A stretch of DNA of 64,000 nucleotides from Candidatus Tectimicrobiota bacterium. Lineage in GTDB: Bacteria; JACPUC01. Made by a program: the position numbers and the translations under genes. The stretch is from assembly GCA_016192455.1 (NCBI GenBank), contig JACPUC010000019.1, positions 124,001-188,000 of the forward strand, in the 5' to 3' direction. Shown piece by piece: positions 9,410 to 20,751 of this stretch. Position 1 is the stretch's first letter. Each line of letters starts with the position of its first letter. Under the pieces are notes generated by a model. The model saw nothing but the letters and a program-made list of their open reading frames with translations, was not told where the DNA came from and ran no database searches.

Positions 9410-9878
9410 CTGCCTGAGGCGTTGAGGCGATAAACTTCAGATGCAGTGCGTGGGGCATCTCGTATCCCCAACCAATAGCATCGGAATCAGCTCGACCTTA
9501 GCCCAGAAATTTCGACATGGCAAGGAGATGCGCGCCTATCCCCTTGTCATGTAAAGAGTAAGGCTGGCAAGCTGGGTCGTGACCCGGGAATATTCGAGCG
9601 CTGAGAAAAGAACGGCACGCTTGCCAAGCAGGAGGTCAGCGATGGGGACGGAGCGGCAGTAGTCGGCGAAGTTCAAGACGGAGAACGGGCCAGAGTACAC
9701 TTTCTCTCCTGGGCTTGCCTTACTTCCAGACAATCCAGCTACAGTATTTTTGCGGCTTATTGTGCTCGCCGTACACAGCACTCTATAGTATGATTTGCAC
9801 TTCTTCCTTTGAGCGTGCTTGACTTCTGCGGACTTTCCGGTCCGTTCGCACCAGCGCTTACTTCGGGGGGATGAGTCG
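9410..9878. other. Spacer between divergent nnr and the large secreted protein
   Basis: About 470 bases, visibly less GC-rich than the surroundings. A minus-strand frame 9536-9781 (81 codons) reads in part as SVLNFADYCRSVPIADLLLG, protein-like but unmatched, possibly a gene remnant. A weak plus-strand promoter for the downstream gene may be TTGTGC (9760-9765), 18 bases, TATAGT (9784-9789): good -10, poor -35. Confidence 0.4.
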
Positions 9879-12800
9879 ATGCAGCACTACCTGGGCCGCC
9901 CCGCAGCCCTTGTTCGGTCGCTTCTGGTTGTTCTCGCTCTGGCGCCGCTCGGAGGCCTTTGGACCGCATTTCCGGCCTTAGGGCAGGGAACCCTCCAGTT
10001 GCGCGTCGAGCCGGAGGCGCCGCGCGCCGGCGAGACGGTGCGCTTCGAGGTGCAGGGAGCGCCCGCCAGCGGGGTGATCATCGCAGCTTCAACCGCCGGT
10101 AGCGGCCTGGGCGAGCTTTCCGGCCAAACGGTCCTGCTGGGGCCGGATGCGTTCATCCTCTTCAGTGGGAGCACCGAACCGAGCGGCATCTTCCGCGCCA
10201 CGATCGCCATCCCTCCCGGCATCGCCGGCGCCTTCTTCTTCCAGGCCGCCCTGGCGCTGTCGCCGGATTTTGCCAGGCTCCAGCTCTCCAACGGCGCCCA
10301 GGTCAGCATTACCGGGCTCCCCGCTGAACTCGACACGATCTTCCTTCCCCACAACGATGATGACGGCGACGGCATCCCCAACGCCGCAGAGGGGAACGGC
10401 GATGCCGACGGCGACGGCGTGCCGAACTTCCTTGATCCGGATAGTGACGGCGATGGAGTTCCCGACCGCCAATTCGCCCAGCCCGACGGAGTCCTCCTGG
10501 CCGACACGGATGGCGATGGCAGGCCTGATTTCCTCGATCTCGACGACGACGGCGACGGCATCCCGGACAGCAGCGACGAGGAACCTCTGACCCCCCTCGG
10601 CAGCAGCGACTTCCGAACCGCCGAGCGCCTCGTCATCCGTTCGGTCGAGACGCGCGTCTCGGGGCTCGCTCCGGTGCCGGCGGCCCGCGCTGGCGATCTC
10701 ATCGATATTATGGTTGAGACGAGCTTGGCCGGGGACAGCTTTTCGGTCCTGTTCCATGGCGAGGGAGGGGACGGGAGCAATCTGTCGGCGAGGCCGGACG
10801 CCGTGCGCTCGGAGCCGGCGCCTGCCGGCATGCCGCGGGAAGGAGCCCAGCCGTTCCTCCAGCGCCTCAGTGTGCGCGTCCCCGAGGGGGCCCGGACCGG
10901 GCGCGTCCAGGTGCGGCAGGGTTCCCTGCTCTCCGAGCGTGTGGCATTGCAGATCGTCCCCCCTAGCATCCCCCTTCTCATCGACCTCAAGCAATCGAAC
11001 CCTGAAGAACCGTTCGCGGGGTCGGTACCCCTCGACGCCACCTTCACCATCATTGGTGAGGGCTTCAACACCGCCAGGCCCGACACGGTGACGTTCGGAA
11101 GGGAGTCGGGGGGACAGTCCAGCACCGGCGCAAGCGTCAACGCGGACGGCACCGAGCTGACGGTGCGCCTGCTCAGCCGCGCCCTCGGCCCGGACCTGCG
11201 CCTGCTCTGGATCGAGCGCAACGGCCTGGAGAGCAATCGCCTGCTGCTCAATGTCACCCGCACCGTGAGCGGGCGCGTCGAGTTGCCCGCGGGGCTGACG
11301 GTCGAGCTCGGTGGGTTGCGGGTTGAGAGCGGCCTCCTGGCGGCAACCACCCTGGCTGCCGATGGCAGCTTCACGATCCCGGTGCGCGCCGGGGTGCGGC
11401 AGGGCCTCGAGGTGCTTGCCCCGGACGGGAATACCATCCTCTTGGCGTTGGCCGAGGCTGACGAGACGCAGGTGGCGATCACCCCGCTCAGCACCGTCAG
11501 CGCGCAGCTCGCCCGCGCGCTGCTGATCGAAACCTCCCTTGAGGCGGCAAGCGTGAGGGAGGGCCTCAGGATCATCACCGCGCTGCCGGAAGTTGCCGCG
11601 GCCGCGGCAGTGCTGGGACAACGCCTGGCGGCGAACCCCAGCGTCCTGAAGGACTTCGACGCGGACTACCGCAGTGCCTTCGCCGCTGCCTTGCAGGCCG
11701 CCGACAGCGCCCTGGTGGCGGCGCGGAACGCGGGCACCATCCGCATCAAAAGGCAGCGCGCGACGCATAAAGATGTGGCCACGGTGCTGCCGCAGCCGGA
11801 ACAGTTCGACATCATGATCTCAGAAACGCCGTCGAACCCCGGAAACCTGACCGCCGAGAACGATTCGCAGCTCTTCCTCAGTGTCAAGATGACCGCTCTG
11901 GAGAACGAGCAGGTCCTGCAACCTCACATCCTCACCCTCTTCGATCCCCGCATGGTGGAGCCCCAGGGGGCCGGCCTGCTGCTCATCGCCTCGACCGTGG
12001 CCTTCACGCAGCCGAAGAGCCGCAATGCTCTCGTAGAGGTGTTGACCGGCGGCCTCTTCGCCGGCCGGGAGTCGACGCCGCAGCAGCGCCGCGTCAACGC
12101 CACTCTCCGCCTGCGCTTCGCCCTCGAGCGTATGCTCACGCCGCTGGTCAACCTCATCCTCGATACCATCCTCATCAAGGATGTCGTCGTCCCCGGCTCC
12201 ACCCACACCGTTGCCGCCATCATCAACAACCACGGCAGCGACGTGATGAACGAGCTGCTCGACTTCGCCTTCGAGAACGACACCATCGTGGACCTCTTCC
12301 TCTTCGCCGCGGACCTGTTGCGCCGGGACGCTCTGCAACTCCCGCCCGGCCCGATCACCACGGCTCTCGTGACGTCGCTGCTGAAAGGGAAGAGCGGCGC
12401 CGCGCTCTCCGCCCTCGTCGGGAAGGTCTCCAGTCGCCTGGCATCGTACCTCTCCGGCCTTGAAGCGGTGCAGACCGGCTTCAGCATCGCCGATAGCGCC
12501 CTGGGGTTCGGGAAGGCGGTCACCGACGCGTTTACCACCCCGGCAATCATCGAGTTTGAGGTGAGTTTCGGTCAGCCTCGGGTGGAGTCAGTGGAGCCGG
12601 GCTGCGTGGTGGCCAACCAGACGGAGGTCCGCCTGCTAGCGCGGGGCAGCAACTTCCGCCTTGAAGGGACGGGAACGGACCCGCGGCTGGTCTTCATCTT
12701 CGACGTTGCCGCGCCTGGGGGAACGGCGCGGCGCGAGGTGACGACGAACGCCGGCGCCAACGGCCAGATCACCTTCATTGACCCGCAGGGGAATCTAGCC

Positions 12801-14234
12801 CTGGTGACGCTCCGCACCACCGCAGGCGAGCCGTTCGTCCGCGGCCCGATCCGGGCGCGTTTCGGTCCGACGGCGGAACCGGGGACGAGCTCCGCGGTGC
12901 TCGACGTCGTAGAGAATCCCACCCTCGGCGTCGTGGCGCCCGAGCGCGTGCGCCGGGGCGAGCTGGTGCGCCTCTCCGGCTGCGGGTTCTCCCCGGTGCT
13001 GGCGGAGAACGAGGCGACCTTCACCGATGCCGACGGCACCACGGCGAGCGTCAGGCCGACCCAGCTCAGCGAGGAAGGGACTTTCCTGACGGCGCGCGTC
13101 CCCGAGAACCTTGCCGCCGGGCCCGCCGAGGTGAGGGTGGCGCGCACGAGCGCCGGCGAGACGCGCACCTCGAACTCCTTGGGACTCCTCATCGATGCGA
13201 TCTCGTTCTTGCTGCAGCTCCCGGCCACGATCCAGCCCAGCCAAGGCTTTCGGATGACGGTGAGCGCCGTTGACAGCGCCCGCGAGCCGCTGACCGATTT
13301 CAACGAGTCGGTCACTCTCCAGCTCTCCAGCAGCCCTGACTACCCACCGCCAAGCGGCCGCTTGGCCGTCTCGGAGCTGGCGAGTGGCGGCTGGGTGAAT
13401 GGGGTGTTCACCATCGCCGCGCAGAGCTACGACGGGAATGAGGAATCGTATCCGTTGATCGTCACCGCGGTGCGCCGCCGCGACCCGCGGGACCGCGGCC
13501 AAGGGACGACGGCCATCAGCGGAGTGCAGCTCTTCATCGTCGGGCGTGGCAGTTTGGAGACGACCGACCGGGGCGCGAGCTACACCCTCATCGAGACCAG
13601 CAGCAGGACCTTGATCGAGCGCAATACTGACCTGGGCAGTCCCGCGCCGCTGCATCGCTCCTCCGCCGGTATCCTGCAGATCAGCGGCAGGCGCGACGTC
13701 CCGGCCCCCTTGCCAGCGGGAATTACGCGGCTCCTGTTCCGGGGGACTTTCCTGCGCTCCACCACCTGTGGCCTCGGCACGACCCAGGAGGGCCTGAGGG
13801 CGCGTATTGCCGCCATCACCGGGTCAGACACCACCCCTGAGGAGGCGGCCCCGCTCGTCTGCACCGCGCCGGTGCGGTTCATGGTCGATACGCACGGCTC
13901 ACGCCCCACCTCCACACCGCGGGGCAGCACCGCGGTGAGCGTCCCTGCGTTGCGCATCCGCGTGCCGGCGGATTTCCGAGAAGGCGCCGCCCAGTTCATC
14001 AGCGCCTCCCTGAGCGACCGCCAATTCAGGACCCTCCCCTTCATCGCACCGGTCGCGGTGCCGCCGTTGGACCAGAATGGTGAGCTGTTCGTCAGCATCT
14101 ATGCCGATCCGGCCACCTTCCCTGAGATCGACGCCCTCCCTTCCGCCCTTGGAACCCCTGCCCTCCCCTTCGTGGTCTTTCACGGTGTCAGCGCCAGCAT
14201 CGGGATTGACCTGGAAGTCATTGGCCTGAGATAA
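9879..14234 (+). CDS. Large secreted protein with thrombospondin-type-3-like calcium repeats and IPT/TIG-like domains
   Basis: 1451 residues from ATG 9879, chosen because GGGGGG lies 8 bases before it and a Sec signal peptide follows at once (hydrophobic residues ~12-30, cleavage near ALG-QG); an upstream TTG frame extension has neither. Residues ~157-237 hold repeated DxDGDGxPD units ([27 protein letters not shown]), as in calcium-binding thrombospondin type 3 repeats. Ig-like IPT/TIG segments follow near residues 385-420, 898-930 and 1012-1100 ([20 protein letters not shown]). The middle (~560-880) is helical and unrecognised. No sorting signal, autotransporter barrel or catalytic motif is visible. 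Likely exported to the periplasm or cell surface for adhesion or matrix. It stands alone on its strand between pdxJ and nnr. Confidence 0.8.
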   Translation: MQHYLGRPAALVRSLLVVLALAPLGGLWTAFPALGQGTLQLRVEPEAPRAGETVRFEVQGAPASGVIIAASTAGSGLGELSGQTVLLGPDAFILFSGSTEPSGIFRATIAIPPGIAGAFFFQAALALSPDFARLQLSNGAQVSITGLPAELDTIFLPHNDDDGDGIPNAAEGNGDADGDGVPNFLDPDSDGDGVPDRQFAQPDGVLLADTDGDGRPDFLDLDDDGDGIPDSSDEEPLTPLGSSDFRTAERLVIRSVETRVSGLAPVPAARAGDLIDIMVETSLAGDSFSVLFHGEGGDGSNLSARPDAVRSEPAPAGMPREGAQPFLQRLSVRVPEGARTGRVQVRQGSLLSERVALQIVPPSIPLLIDLKQSNPEEPFAGSVPLDATFTIIGEGFNTARPDTVTFGRESGGQSSTGASVNADGTELTVRLLSRALGPDLRLLWIERNGLESNRLLLNVTRTVSGRVELPAGLTVELGGLRVESGLLAATTLAADGSFTIPVRAGVRQGLEVLAPDGNTILLALAEADETQVAITPLSTVSAQLARALLIETSLEAASVREGLRIITALPEVAAAAAVLGQRLAANPSVLKDFDADYRSAFAAALQAADSALVAARNAGTIRIKRQRATHKDVATVLPQPEQFDIMISETPSNPGNLTAENDSQLFLSVKMTALENEQVLQPHILTLFDPRMVEPQGAGLLLIASTVAFTQPKSRNALVEVLTGGLFAGRESTPQQRRVNATLRLRFALERMLTPLVNLILDTILIKDVVVPGSTHTVAAIINNHGSDVMNELLDFAFENDTIVDLFLFAADLLRRDALQLPPGPITTALVTSLLKGKSGAALSALVGKVSSRLASYLSGLEAVQTGFSIADSALGFGKAVTDAFTTPAIIEFEVSFGQPRVESVEPGCVVANQTEVRLLARGSNFRLEGTGTDPRLVFIFDVAAPGGTARREVTTNAGANGQITFIDPQGNLALVTLRTTAGEPFVRGPIRARFGPTAEPGTSSAVLDVVENPTLGVVAPERVRRGELVRLSGCGFSPVLAENEATFTDADGTTASVRPTQLSEEGTFLTARVPENLAAGPAEVRVARTSAGETRTSNSLGLLIDAISFLLQLPATIQPSQGFRMTVSAVDSAREPLTDFNESVTLQLSSSPDYPPPSGRLAVSELASGGWVNGVFTIAAQSYDGNEESYPLIVTAVRRRDPRDRGQGTTAISGVQLFIVGRGSLETTDRGASYTLIETSSRTLIERNTDLGSPAPLHRSSAGILQISGRRDVPAPLPAGITRLLFRGTFLRSTTCGLGTTQEGLRARIAAITGSDTTPEEAAPLVCTAPVRFMVDTHGSRPTSTPRGSTAVSVPALRIRVPADFREGAAQFISASLSDRQFRTLPFIAPVAVPPLDQNGELFVSIYADPATFPEIDALPSALGTPALPFVVFHGVSASIGIDLEVIGLR

Positions 14235-14517
14235 CACCACAACGGAGAGCACCATCGAACCACCCGGCAGGTCCTCTCCCTGCTCGGCAGCGGGCCGGAA
14301 GACCCCACCTCCTCTTCGCGGGCGAGCGCTCGTGCTCATGCTGATCCCGACCGGCGCCGAGGCCCGATCATTCAAGGCGTGGCGAGGAGGAGCAGAGGAG
14401 CAGCGCAGGCAAGATTCACCTGAGCCGGGACTCGGAGGAGAGCCTGAGATAGGTATCTGGATGACTGCAACTTCGCTGGAGAACTACGACGCTGAAGTGA
14501 AGCTCTGCGGCCTGACA

Positions 14518-15264
14518 CTATGCGATGGCGGGTTCGGCGGGACAAGCGCGTTCGATGAGCTGGACCATCTCGGTGACGGCTCGTTCAAAGCCGACGAAGA
14601 TGGAGCGGGCGACGATGCTGTGGCCGATGTTGAGCTCCTCGATCCCCGGCAATGCGGCCACCGCGGAGACGTTCCGGTACGTTAAACCATGCCCGGCGTG
14701 CACGATGAGCCCCTCCCGATTGGCCATCTGCAGCGCTTCGGCGAGGAGGTCACGGCTGCGCCGCTGCTCCTCGGCGGTGGCGCTTTCGGCGTAGGCGGCG
14801 GTGTTGAGCTCGACCGCTTCGGCGCCCGTCTGCCGGGCGGCCTTGATCTGCTCGCTGCGCGGATCGATGAACAGGCTGACAAGGAGACCCGCCGCCTGGA
14901 GCCGCGCCACGGCGTTGCGGATGAGCGCTTCCTGGCCGGCGACATCGAGGCCGCCTTCCGTGGTCACCTCCTGGCGGCGCTCGGGCACCAACGTCCCCTG
15001 AGTTGGTCGCGTCGCCTCCGCCAGCTCCAACATCGCCGCGACAGGCGCCAGCTCCAGATTGAGCTTGATCTTGATGAGCTGGCGCAGGGTCAGGAGGTCG
15101 CGGTCCTGCACGTGGCGGCGATCCTCCCGCACGTGCAGGGTGATGCCGGCGACGCCCGGACAGAGCTCGGCGATCACGGCGGCATAGACGGGGTCGGGCT
15201 CAATGGCCCGGCGCGCCTGCCGCACGGTGGCGACGTGGTCGATGTTAACGCAGAGTTTTGCCAC
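14518..15264 (-). CDS. pdxJ: Pyridoxine 5'-phosphate synthase
   Basis: Condenses 1-deoxyxylulose 5-phosphate with 3-amino-2-oxopropyl phosphate to pyridoxine 5'-phosphate (DXP-dependent vitamin B6 route). 248 residues, family length ~240. Starts KLCVNIDHVATVRQARR, with the conserved glutamate/histidine segments (GITLHVREDRRHVQDRD, VSLFIDP, AVELNTAAYA, HAGHGLTYRNV, ELNIGHSIVARSIFVG). GTG at 15264 is chosen over a longer frame to 15348 because GGGAGGAG lies just before it and the protein begins at the family's first strand. The start overlaps the end of folP by 20 bases, so the two are translationally coupled. Confidence 0.95.
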   Translation of the reverse strand: MAKLCVNIDHVATVRQARRAIEPDPVYAAVIAELCPGVAGITLHVREDRRHVQDRDLLTLRQLIKIKLNLELAPVAAMLELAEATRPTQGTLVPERRQEVTTEGGLDVAGQEALIRNAVARLQAAGLLVSLFIDPRSEQIKAARQTGAEAVELNTAAYAESATAEEQRRSRDLLAEALQMANREGLIVHAGHGLTYRNVSAVAALPGIEELNIGHSIVARSIFVGFERAVTEMVQLIERACPAEPAIA

Positions 15265-16531
15265 CCCGCTCCTCCCGCGGCTTCGCAGGCGCCGGGGAAA
15301 GGCCGGCGTCGCCGGGACCCTCGGCGCTGCCGCGGCGGATCGCATCAACCACCCGCGCCGCCTGCTTCACCTCGCGCACGTCATGCACCCGCACGATCCG
15401 CGCGCCCTGCTGGATGCTCATGGCGACCGCCGCCAGCGTGCCGATCAGCCGCTCCTCCGCCGGCACCCCCAGGAGCTGCCCCAGGAACGCCTTGCGCGAC
15501 ACCCCGATAAGGATCGGCTTGCGCAGCACCTTCAAGATGTGCAGATGCTTGATGAGCTGCAGGTTGTGGTCCGTCGTCTTGCCGAAACCGATGCCTGGAT
15601 CGACGATCATCTGGCTCGGGGGAATGCCCCGCTCCGCCGCATCCTCGCAGCGGCCTCGCAGCTCCGCCATGACCTCGCCAAGGAGGTCCTCGTAGCAGGG
15701 GTTCTCCTGCATGGTCGTGGGGACGCCCCGGATGTGGCTGATGATGACACCGACATCGTAGCGCGCCACATCGGCGGCCAGGTGCGAGTCAAAGGAGAGG
15801 CCGCTGATATCGTTGATCAGGTCGACCCCGGCGTCCAGCACCTGCTTGGCCACCTCCGCCTTGTAGGTATCGACGGAGATCGGCACGGACGCCTCCTTGA
15901 CGAGGCGCTCCACAACCGGCAGGACGCGGCTGAGCTCCTCCTCGGTGCCGACGGGATCGGCGCCGGGCCGCGTTGACTCGCCCCCCACGTCGATGATGTC
16001 CGCTCCCTCGTCCTCCATGCGCAGCCCGGCCTCAACGGCGGCGCCTGGATCCAGGTAGCAGTTCCCCTGGTAGAAGGAGTCGGTGGTGACGTTAATGACC
16101 CCCATGATGTGGGTATGGCTGGCGAGGGAGAGGATGTGTCGGCCGCAGCGAATCTCCGCCGGCTCCCAAGCGTAGGCTTCAAGCGCCTCGCCCATCTGGG
16201 CTGCCAGCTTGCTCAGTTCGAAGGCGGTGTTCTTGCGGAGGCGTCCAACGAGCGCGTGAAGCTGGCGCGTAGTCCCCATGACAAGGACGTCGGAGCGCTC
16301 CACGGAGCAGTTCACCACCCCATCGGCCACGGCCACGTCGCCGCCGAGCGACAGCATCTCTTGTTTCATGATGTTCGCCGCCGGGCTGCGCACCCCGTGC
16401 AGCTTCACGCCCTGGAAGATGGCCTTCACGGCCAGGATCGGCAGGCCGCGCTGCTCCACGTTGATCTGGCGGAGGAGATCGAGGATCTCGGCCTCATCGT
16501 GAAGCTGATGAACGAGAGGGTTGAATGACAT
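15245..16531 (-). CDS. folP: Dihydropteroate synthase with N-terminal extension
   Basis: Joins p-aminobenzoate to dihydropterin pyrophosphate in folate synthesis. Total 428 residues; the TIM-barrel catalytic domain starts near residue 140 at THIMGVINVTTDSF (usual MGIxNxTPDSF) and carries DVGGESTRPGA, DTYKAEVA, NDISG and GVSRKAFLG. The preceding ~135 residues form an extra domain seen in some long bacterial DHPS proteins; its role is unknown. Note TTDSF in place of the usual TPDSF. ATG 16531 follows GGGGGAA by 4 bases; a GTG at 16543 is an alternative. Lies between ftsH and pdxJ, a common grouping. Confidence 0.94.
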   Translation of the reverse strand: MSFNPLVHQLHDEAEILDLLRQINVEQRGLPILAVKAIFQGVKLHGVRSPAANIMKQEMLSLGGDVAVADGVVNCSVERSDVLVMGTTRQLHALVGRLRKNTAFELSKLAAQMGEALEAYAWEPAEIRCGRHILSLASHTHIMGVINVTTDSFYQGNCYLDPGAAVEAGLRMEDEGADIIDVGGESTRPGADPVGTEEELSRVLPVVERLVKEASVPISVDTYKAEVAKQVLDAGVDLINDISGLSFDSHLAADVARYDVGVIISHIRGVPTTMQENPCYEDLLGEVMAELRGRCEDAAERGIPPSQMIVDPGIGFGKTTDHNLQLIKHLHILKVLRKPILIGVSRKAFLGQLLGVPAEERLIGTLAAVAMSIQQGARIVRVHDVREVKQAARVVDAIRRGSAEGPGDAGLSPAPAKPREERGGKTLR

Positions 16532-16773
16532 GCATTCCCCCACGCCGAGGAGGGCGCGAGATCGACAGCCCTTGCCGGCATCAGTCAGGAAAGCTGGAGA
16601 GCGTCACCCGCCACAGGGCAGACTCTGCGGTTTCAGGAGAGCACACGCATCGACCCAGGTCGTTCGAAATTTTGCCCCACGGCCTCTTGCGCGCCGGCCG
16701 CTGCTCCGGGAGCCTCGATCATCCCCGAGGCGCTGGCGCGAGCCGCGGGCAAAGTAGCACCCCCAAGCGCCGC

Positions 16774-18600
16774 TCAGGCAGAAAGGAGCTCCGCTTCCTT
16801 CGTCAGGCGGGGACCACTCTGCTCCACGATCTCGTCGATCTCCGAACCGTTCAGGATTTCCCGATCGAGCAGGGTCTTGGCGACAGTGTGCAAGGTGTCG
16901 AGGTTTTCCCGCAATAGATGCTTGGCGCGATGGTAATTCTCCAGCACCAGCTCCTTGATCTCGTTGTCGATGGAGACGGCCGTCTCCTCGCTGTAGTCCT
17001 GATGCCGGGACAGCTCGCGCCCCAAAAAGATCATCTCCTCGCGCTTGCCGAAGGCGAGGGGTCCCAAGCGCTCGCTCATGCCCCACTCGCAGACCATCTT
17101 GCGCGCCAGCTCGGTGGCCTTCTCGATGTCGTTGCCGGCGCCCGTGGTGAGCTGATTGAAGATGATCTCCTCGGCGGCGCGGCCGCCCATGAGGACGGCG
17201 ATGCTGTTGAGGAGGTGTTCGCGGTGCAGGTTGTGGCGCTCATCGATGGGGAGCTGCTGCGTCACCCCCATCGCCATGCCGCGCGGAATGATCGTCACCT
17301 TGTGAATCGGGTCGGTGCCCGGGATGAGCTTGGCGACGAGGGCGTGTCCGGCTTCGTGGTAGGCCGTAGTGCGCTTCTCCTCCTCGGTGATGATCATGCT
17401 GCGCCGCTCGGTCCCCATCATGACCTTGTCCTTGGAGGCCTCGAAGTCGTCCATCTCGACGAACTTCTTGTTCTGCCGCGCCGCCAACAGGGCCGCTTCG
17501 TTCACCAGGTTGGCGAGGTCGGCGCCCGCGAAGCCGGGGGTGCCGCGGGCAATCGTATGCAGGTCGACCGATTTGTCGAGCGGCACGTCGCGCACGTGCA
17601 CGTTGAGGATGCCCAGCCGGCCGGTGACGTCGGGCAGGGGCACCACCACCTGCCGGTCGAAGCGCCCCGGCCGCAGAAGGGCGGGATCAAGCACGTCGGG
17701 ACGGTTCGTGGCGGCGATCAGGATCACGCCCTCGTTCACCTCGAAGCCATCCATTTCGACGAGAAGCTGGTTCAGCGTCTGCTCGCGCTCGTCGTGCCCG
17801 CCACCCAGGCCGGCGCCTCGATAGCGCCCCACCGCGTCAATCTCATCCATGAAGATGATGCAAGGGGCGTGCTTCTTCCCCTGTTCGAAAAGGTCACGCA
17901 CGCGAGAGGCGCCCACCCCCACGAACATCTCCACGAAATCCGAGCCGCTGATGCTGAAGAAGGGCACATCCGCCTCTCCCGCGATGGCTCGCGCCAGGAG
18001 CGTTTTGCCCGTCCCCGGCGCCCCCACCAGCAGGCAGCCCTTGGGGATTTTCCCGCCCAGGCGTTTGAACTTCTGGGGGTCGCGGAGGTACTCGATGATC
18101 TCCTGCAGCTCCTCCTTCGCTTCGTCGATGCCGGCTACGTCCTTGAACGTCACCTTCTTCTTGTTCTCCGACTGGAGACGCGCCCTGCTCTTCCCAAACG
18201 ACAGGGCCTTGCTGCCGCCTGTTTGCATCTGGCGCATGAAGAAAATCCAGATTCCCAACAGCAGGAGCATCGGGAACCAGGAGAGGAGGAGGTTCATCAA
18301 CCAGGAGTTCTGCTCCGGCGGCTCGGCCTTGATCCGCACTCCGAACTTGCGCAGCGTGGGAATCAGCTCGGGGTCGGTGGGAGCGTAGGTCTTGAAGCGC
18401 TCCCCACTCTGATAGCTGCCATGAATCGACTCCCCCCGGATGGTGACGCTGCGCACCTGCTTGCTTTCGACCGCGGCGATGAACTCGCTGAAGTCGATCT
18501 CCCGCGAGGTGGGCTGGGTTCGATTGAAGAGGTTGAACAGCCCGATCATCACGAGCCCAATGACGATCCAGAGGGCCAGGTTTTTGTAGAACTGATTCAA
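16774..18600 (-). CDS. ftsH: ATP-dependent zinc metalloprotease FtsH
   Basis: Membrane-anchored AAA+ protease for damaged membrane proteins and for regulated targets; in E. coli it also controls LpxC levels. 608 residues. Two transmembrane segments (~9-26 and ~101-122) flank a periplasmic domain; Walker A GAPGTGKT at 193-200, Walker [12 protein letters not shown], second region of homology, and zinc site HEAGH at 415-419. The ribosome site AAGGAG is 10 bases before ATG and lies in the loop of a small GAGAC/GTCTC hairpin. A good promoter is found 106 bases upstream (18706-18734). Confidence 0.97.
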   Translation of the reverse strand: MNQFYKNLALWIVIGLVMIGLFNLFNRTQPTSREIDFSEFIAAVESKQVRSVTIRGESIHGSYQSGERFKTYAPTDPELIPTLRKFGVRIKAEPPEQNSWLMNLLLSWFPMLLLLGIWIFFMRQMQTGGSKALSFGKSRARLQSENKKKVTFKDVAGIDEAKEELQEIIEYLRDPQKFKRLGGKIPKGCLLVGAPGTGKTLLARAIAGEADVPFFSISGSDFVEMFVGVGASRVRDLFEQGKKHAPCIIFMDEIDAVGRYRGAGLGGGHDEREQTLNQLLVEMDGFEVNEGVILIAATNRPDVLDPALLRPGRFDRQVVVPLPDVTGRLGILNVHVRDVPLDKSVDLHTIARGTPGFAGADLANLVNEAALLAARQNKKFVEMDDFEASKDKVMMGTERRSMIITEEEKRTTAYHEAGHALVAKLIPGTDPIHKVTIIPRGMAMGVTQQLPIDERHNLHREHLLNSIAVLMGGRAAEEIIFNQLTTGAGNDIEKATELARKMVCEWGMSERLGPLAFGKREEMIFLGRELSRHQDYSEETAVSIDNEIKELVLENYHRAKHLLRENLDTLHTVAKTLLDREILNGSEIDEIVEQSGPRLTKEAELLSA

Positions 18601-18705
18601 GGGAGACTCCTTGTCTCAGGGAGTTGGAGGGTCACCCCGGAGAAGCCTGGAAACAGACGAGGATGACGAATCCGTTAATGTTACTAAATGGTTACAGTTA
18701 TATCT

Positions 18706-18734
18706 AGTATAATCTTCTGGACCAGAGCTGACAA
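18706..18734 (-). promoter_or_regulatory. Sigma-70 type promoter for ftsH
   Basis: On the minus strand TTGTCA (18734-18729), 17-base spacer, TATACT (18711-18706): five of six consensus bases in each box. The start of transcription would fall near 18699, about 100 bases before the ftsH ATG. It sits in an AT-rich pocket between tilS and ftsH, giving ftsH-folP-pdxJ its own promoter. Confidence 0.65.
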
Positions 18735-18834
18735 CGTGAACGCCGCCGGCCGCCCGTCGTTGGGGACGTGGCGGGCGCGCCGCTCGGCAGAGTACACTCC
18801 CCCTTGCATCGCCGCGCCCCTCGCGCACCTCCCT

Positions 18835-20313
18835 TCACGTTAGATACCTCCGCGCTGGTGACGTTCCCCTTTCCTCCTCGCCCTCGGCGTCGAGATAGGA
18901 CAGGTTGATGGCCTGCTGGGTGCCTGGCGTGATGCGATAGGCATGGTGCAGACGACCGCCGACCACCCAGATGATCGTCTCGTCATCAATGACGAGGGGG
19001 ATGCGGTCGCGCGCATGGCGCGGCACTTTGTCGTTGATGAACAGCTCCTTGAGACTCACCGTCCCCTGCATGCCGAGGGGCTGGATGCGATCGCCGGGCC
19101 GCCGCGTGCGCACCCGCAGACCGCCCCGCACCTGCGCCTGATCAATCCACGCCTCGTGTCGGCCAGGCGGGACCGAGGAAAACTGGGGTCGCGGCTCGCG
19201 GCGAAAATCCACCAGCCGCGACTGCAGGCGGCCGTGCGGAAGCTCCACGGCGCCGGGAACCGGCAAGGGGCAGGGTTGAGCCGGCGCTCCCGCTGACGGC
19301 GCCGGCCGCCACCAGATATCCCCCGCGGCGCGCCAGACGCGCATCCCCCCCGGCAGATCGCAGCCCCCGCTCCAGCTCGCAGGCTCGGCGTTGATGAGCC
19401 GTCGCACCGCCTGCACATGCGCCGCGCCGCAGGACGCCTCGGGGGCCGATAACGAGGCGAAGCACCAGAGGATGACGCGGTTGAGGACAGCCAGCGGCAG
19501 GTGCCGCAGCGCCGCGACCGGCAAGGAGAGCCCCTGGCGTGGATCGCCGCGGACGAGCTGCTGGACCGCCGTCAGCGTGTGCCAGGAGAGGAACTCCTCG
19601 TCGATCTGGCTGATCTGGGCCAGCTCGAGCAGCCGCTGCCGCACTTTCGGCTGGTACTCCCGCTCGAGGAGGGGCAGGAGGTGGTGGCGGATGCGGTTGC
19701 GCAGGTAGTGCGGCAGCGCGTTGCTGGGGTCTTCGAGGAAGGGGATGCCGCGGGCCTGCAGGTAGGCGAGAATCGCCGCCCGACGCTCACCCAGGAGCGG
19801 ACGGATCAGACCGTCCTTGCCGCGTGGCTGCATGGCGCGCAGCCCGCGCAGCCCGGTGCCGCGCAACAGGCGAAGCAGCACCGTCTCCGCCTGATCATCG
19901 GCGTTGTGTCCCACCGCAAGCTTCTGCGCCTGGTAGAGCTTTTGGACGCCGCGCAGCGCCTGGTAGCGGAGGGTGCGCGCGGCCACCTGCGGCGAGCACC
20001 TGTGAATCCTGCGGAAGGCTGGGGCGTCCACGGTTTCGACCACGCAGGGTGCGCCGCAGCGGGCAGCGTGCTCCGCCACGAAGGTTGCTTCCCGCTCCGC
20101 CGCAGCAGGACGGAAGCCGTGTGTGACGTGCGCCACCACCAGGCGCAGATCGTACTCCTGGCGTAGGCCGGCGAGGAATTCGAGCAGGGCCATCGAGTCC
20201 GGCCCGCCGGAGACCGCCACGATCACCGTCTCGCCTGGGACGAGAAGGCGTTCAGCGCGCACCAGGGCTGTCGCTGCGGGGAGCGCTGGCAGGGACGAAG
20301 GGCGAGGCGCCAT
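18835..20313 (-). CDS. tilS: tRNA(Ile)-lysidine synthetase
   Basis: Modifies C34 of the CAU-anticodon tRNA-Ile2 to lysidine so that it reads AUA. PP-loop motif SGGPDS at residues 35-40, then HVTHGFR and VGHNADDQAETVLLRLLRG; C-terminal substrate-binding domain includes RTRRPGDRIQPLGM and KELFINDKVPRHARDRIPLV. 492 residues from ATG 20313, like full-length enzymes. A frame extension to GTG 20430 exists but lacks a ribosome site and is low-complexity; neither start has a clear Shine-Dalgarno. A CAU tRNA gene lies 150 bases upstream on the same strand. Confidence 0.93.
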   Translation of the reverse strand: MAPRPSSLPALPAATALVRAERLLVPGETVIVAVSGGPDSMALLEFLAGLRQEYDLRLVVAHVTHGFRPAAAEREATFVAEHAARCGAPCVVETVDAPAFRRIHRCSPQVAARTLRYQALRGVQKLYQAQKLAVGHNADDQAETVLLRLLRGTGLRGLRAMQPRGKDGLIRPLLGERRAAILAYLQARGIPFLEDPSNALPHYLRNRIRHHLLPLLEREYQPKVRQRLLELAQISQIDEEFLSWHTLTAVQQLVRGDPRQGLSLPVAALRHLPLAVLNRVILWCFASLSAPEASCGAAHVQAVRRLINAEPASWSGGCDLPGGMRVWRAAGDIWWRPAPSAGAPAQPCPLPVPGAVELPHGRLQSRLVDFRREPRPQFSSVPPGRHEAWIDQAQVRGGLRVRTRRPGDRIQPLGMQGTVSLKELFINDKVPRHARDRIPLVIDDETIIWVVGGRLHHAYRITPGTQQAINLSYLDAEGEEERGTSPARRYLT

Positions 20314-20462
20314 TTTAGGGGAACGCTTCGCTGCGGGGAGAGGACCGTGCAGGGGAGACCGAGCCTCGGCTTCCGCCCGGTCGCGGCCGGCGTGAACCGC
20401 CACGACCTGGAAGCGCGCACAGCGCCACACGACGAGGAGGGGTTTGCTTGAGCCGATGAACT

Positions 20463-20539
20463 TGGTGGCGGTGCAGGGACTCGAACCCCGGACACTGCGG
20501 ATATGAGCCGCATGCTCTAACCGACTGAGCTACACCGCC
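20463..20539 (-). tRNA. tRNA with CAU anticodon (elongator Met, or Ile2)
   Basis: 77 bases including an encoded 3' CCA (20465-20463). The acceptor GGCGGTG pairs perfectly with CACCGCC; anticodon stem TGCGG/CCGCA encloses loop CTCATAT, anticodon CAT; T-loop TTCGAGT. CAU tRNAs may be elongator Met or the lysidine-modified Ile2. The GGCGGTGTAG start resembles elongator tRNA-Met of several bacteria; the position beside tilS would fit Ile2. I cannot settle it from sequence alone. Confidence 0.93.
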
Positions 20540-20751
20540 ACGCCTGCCGTTGCGCTCCGCACCAGCCGCGACGGGTGCGGCGCCGGCGGACCCCTCCCCC
20601 CTTCCGCCGCGTCGCCAACGAGACACCGCGGTAGGGGCCGGCGCGCTGCCACCGCGCTTCTTCCCTTGCTGCCTCGCCGCAGCCATGGAGGAAGCCACCT
20701 GCTCCACCCGCCGCGCTTCAACCAACGCGGCGGAGAGGCGCGATCCTCTCA

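Noticed and set aside
9887-11768. Two long minus-strand frames (9887-11578, 10089-11768)
   Set aside because: They overlap the secreted protein, whose calcium repeats and signal peptide are clear; Ser/Pro/Arg-rich shadow sequence.
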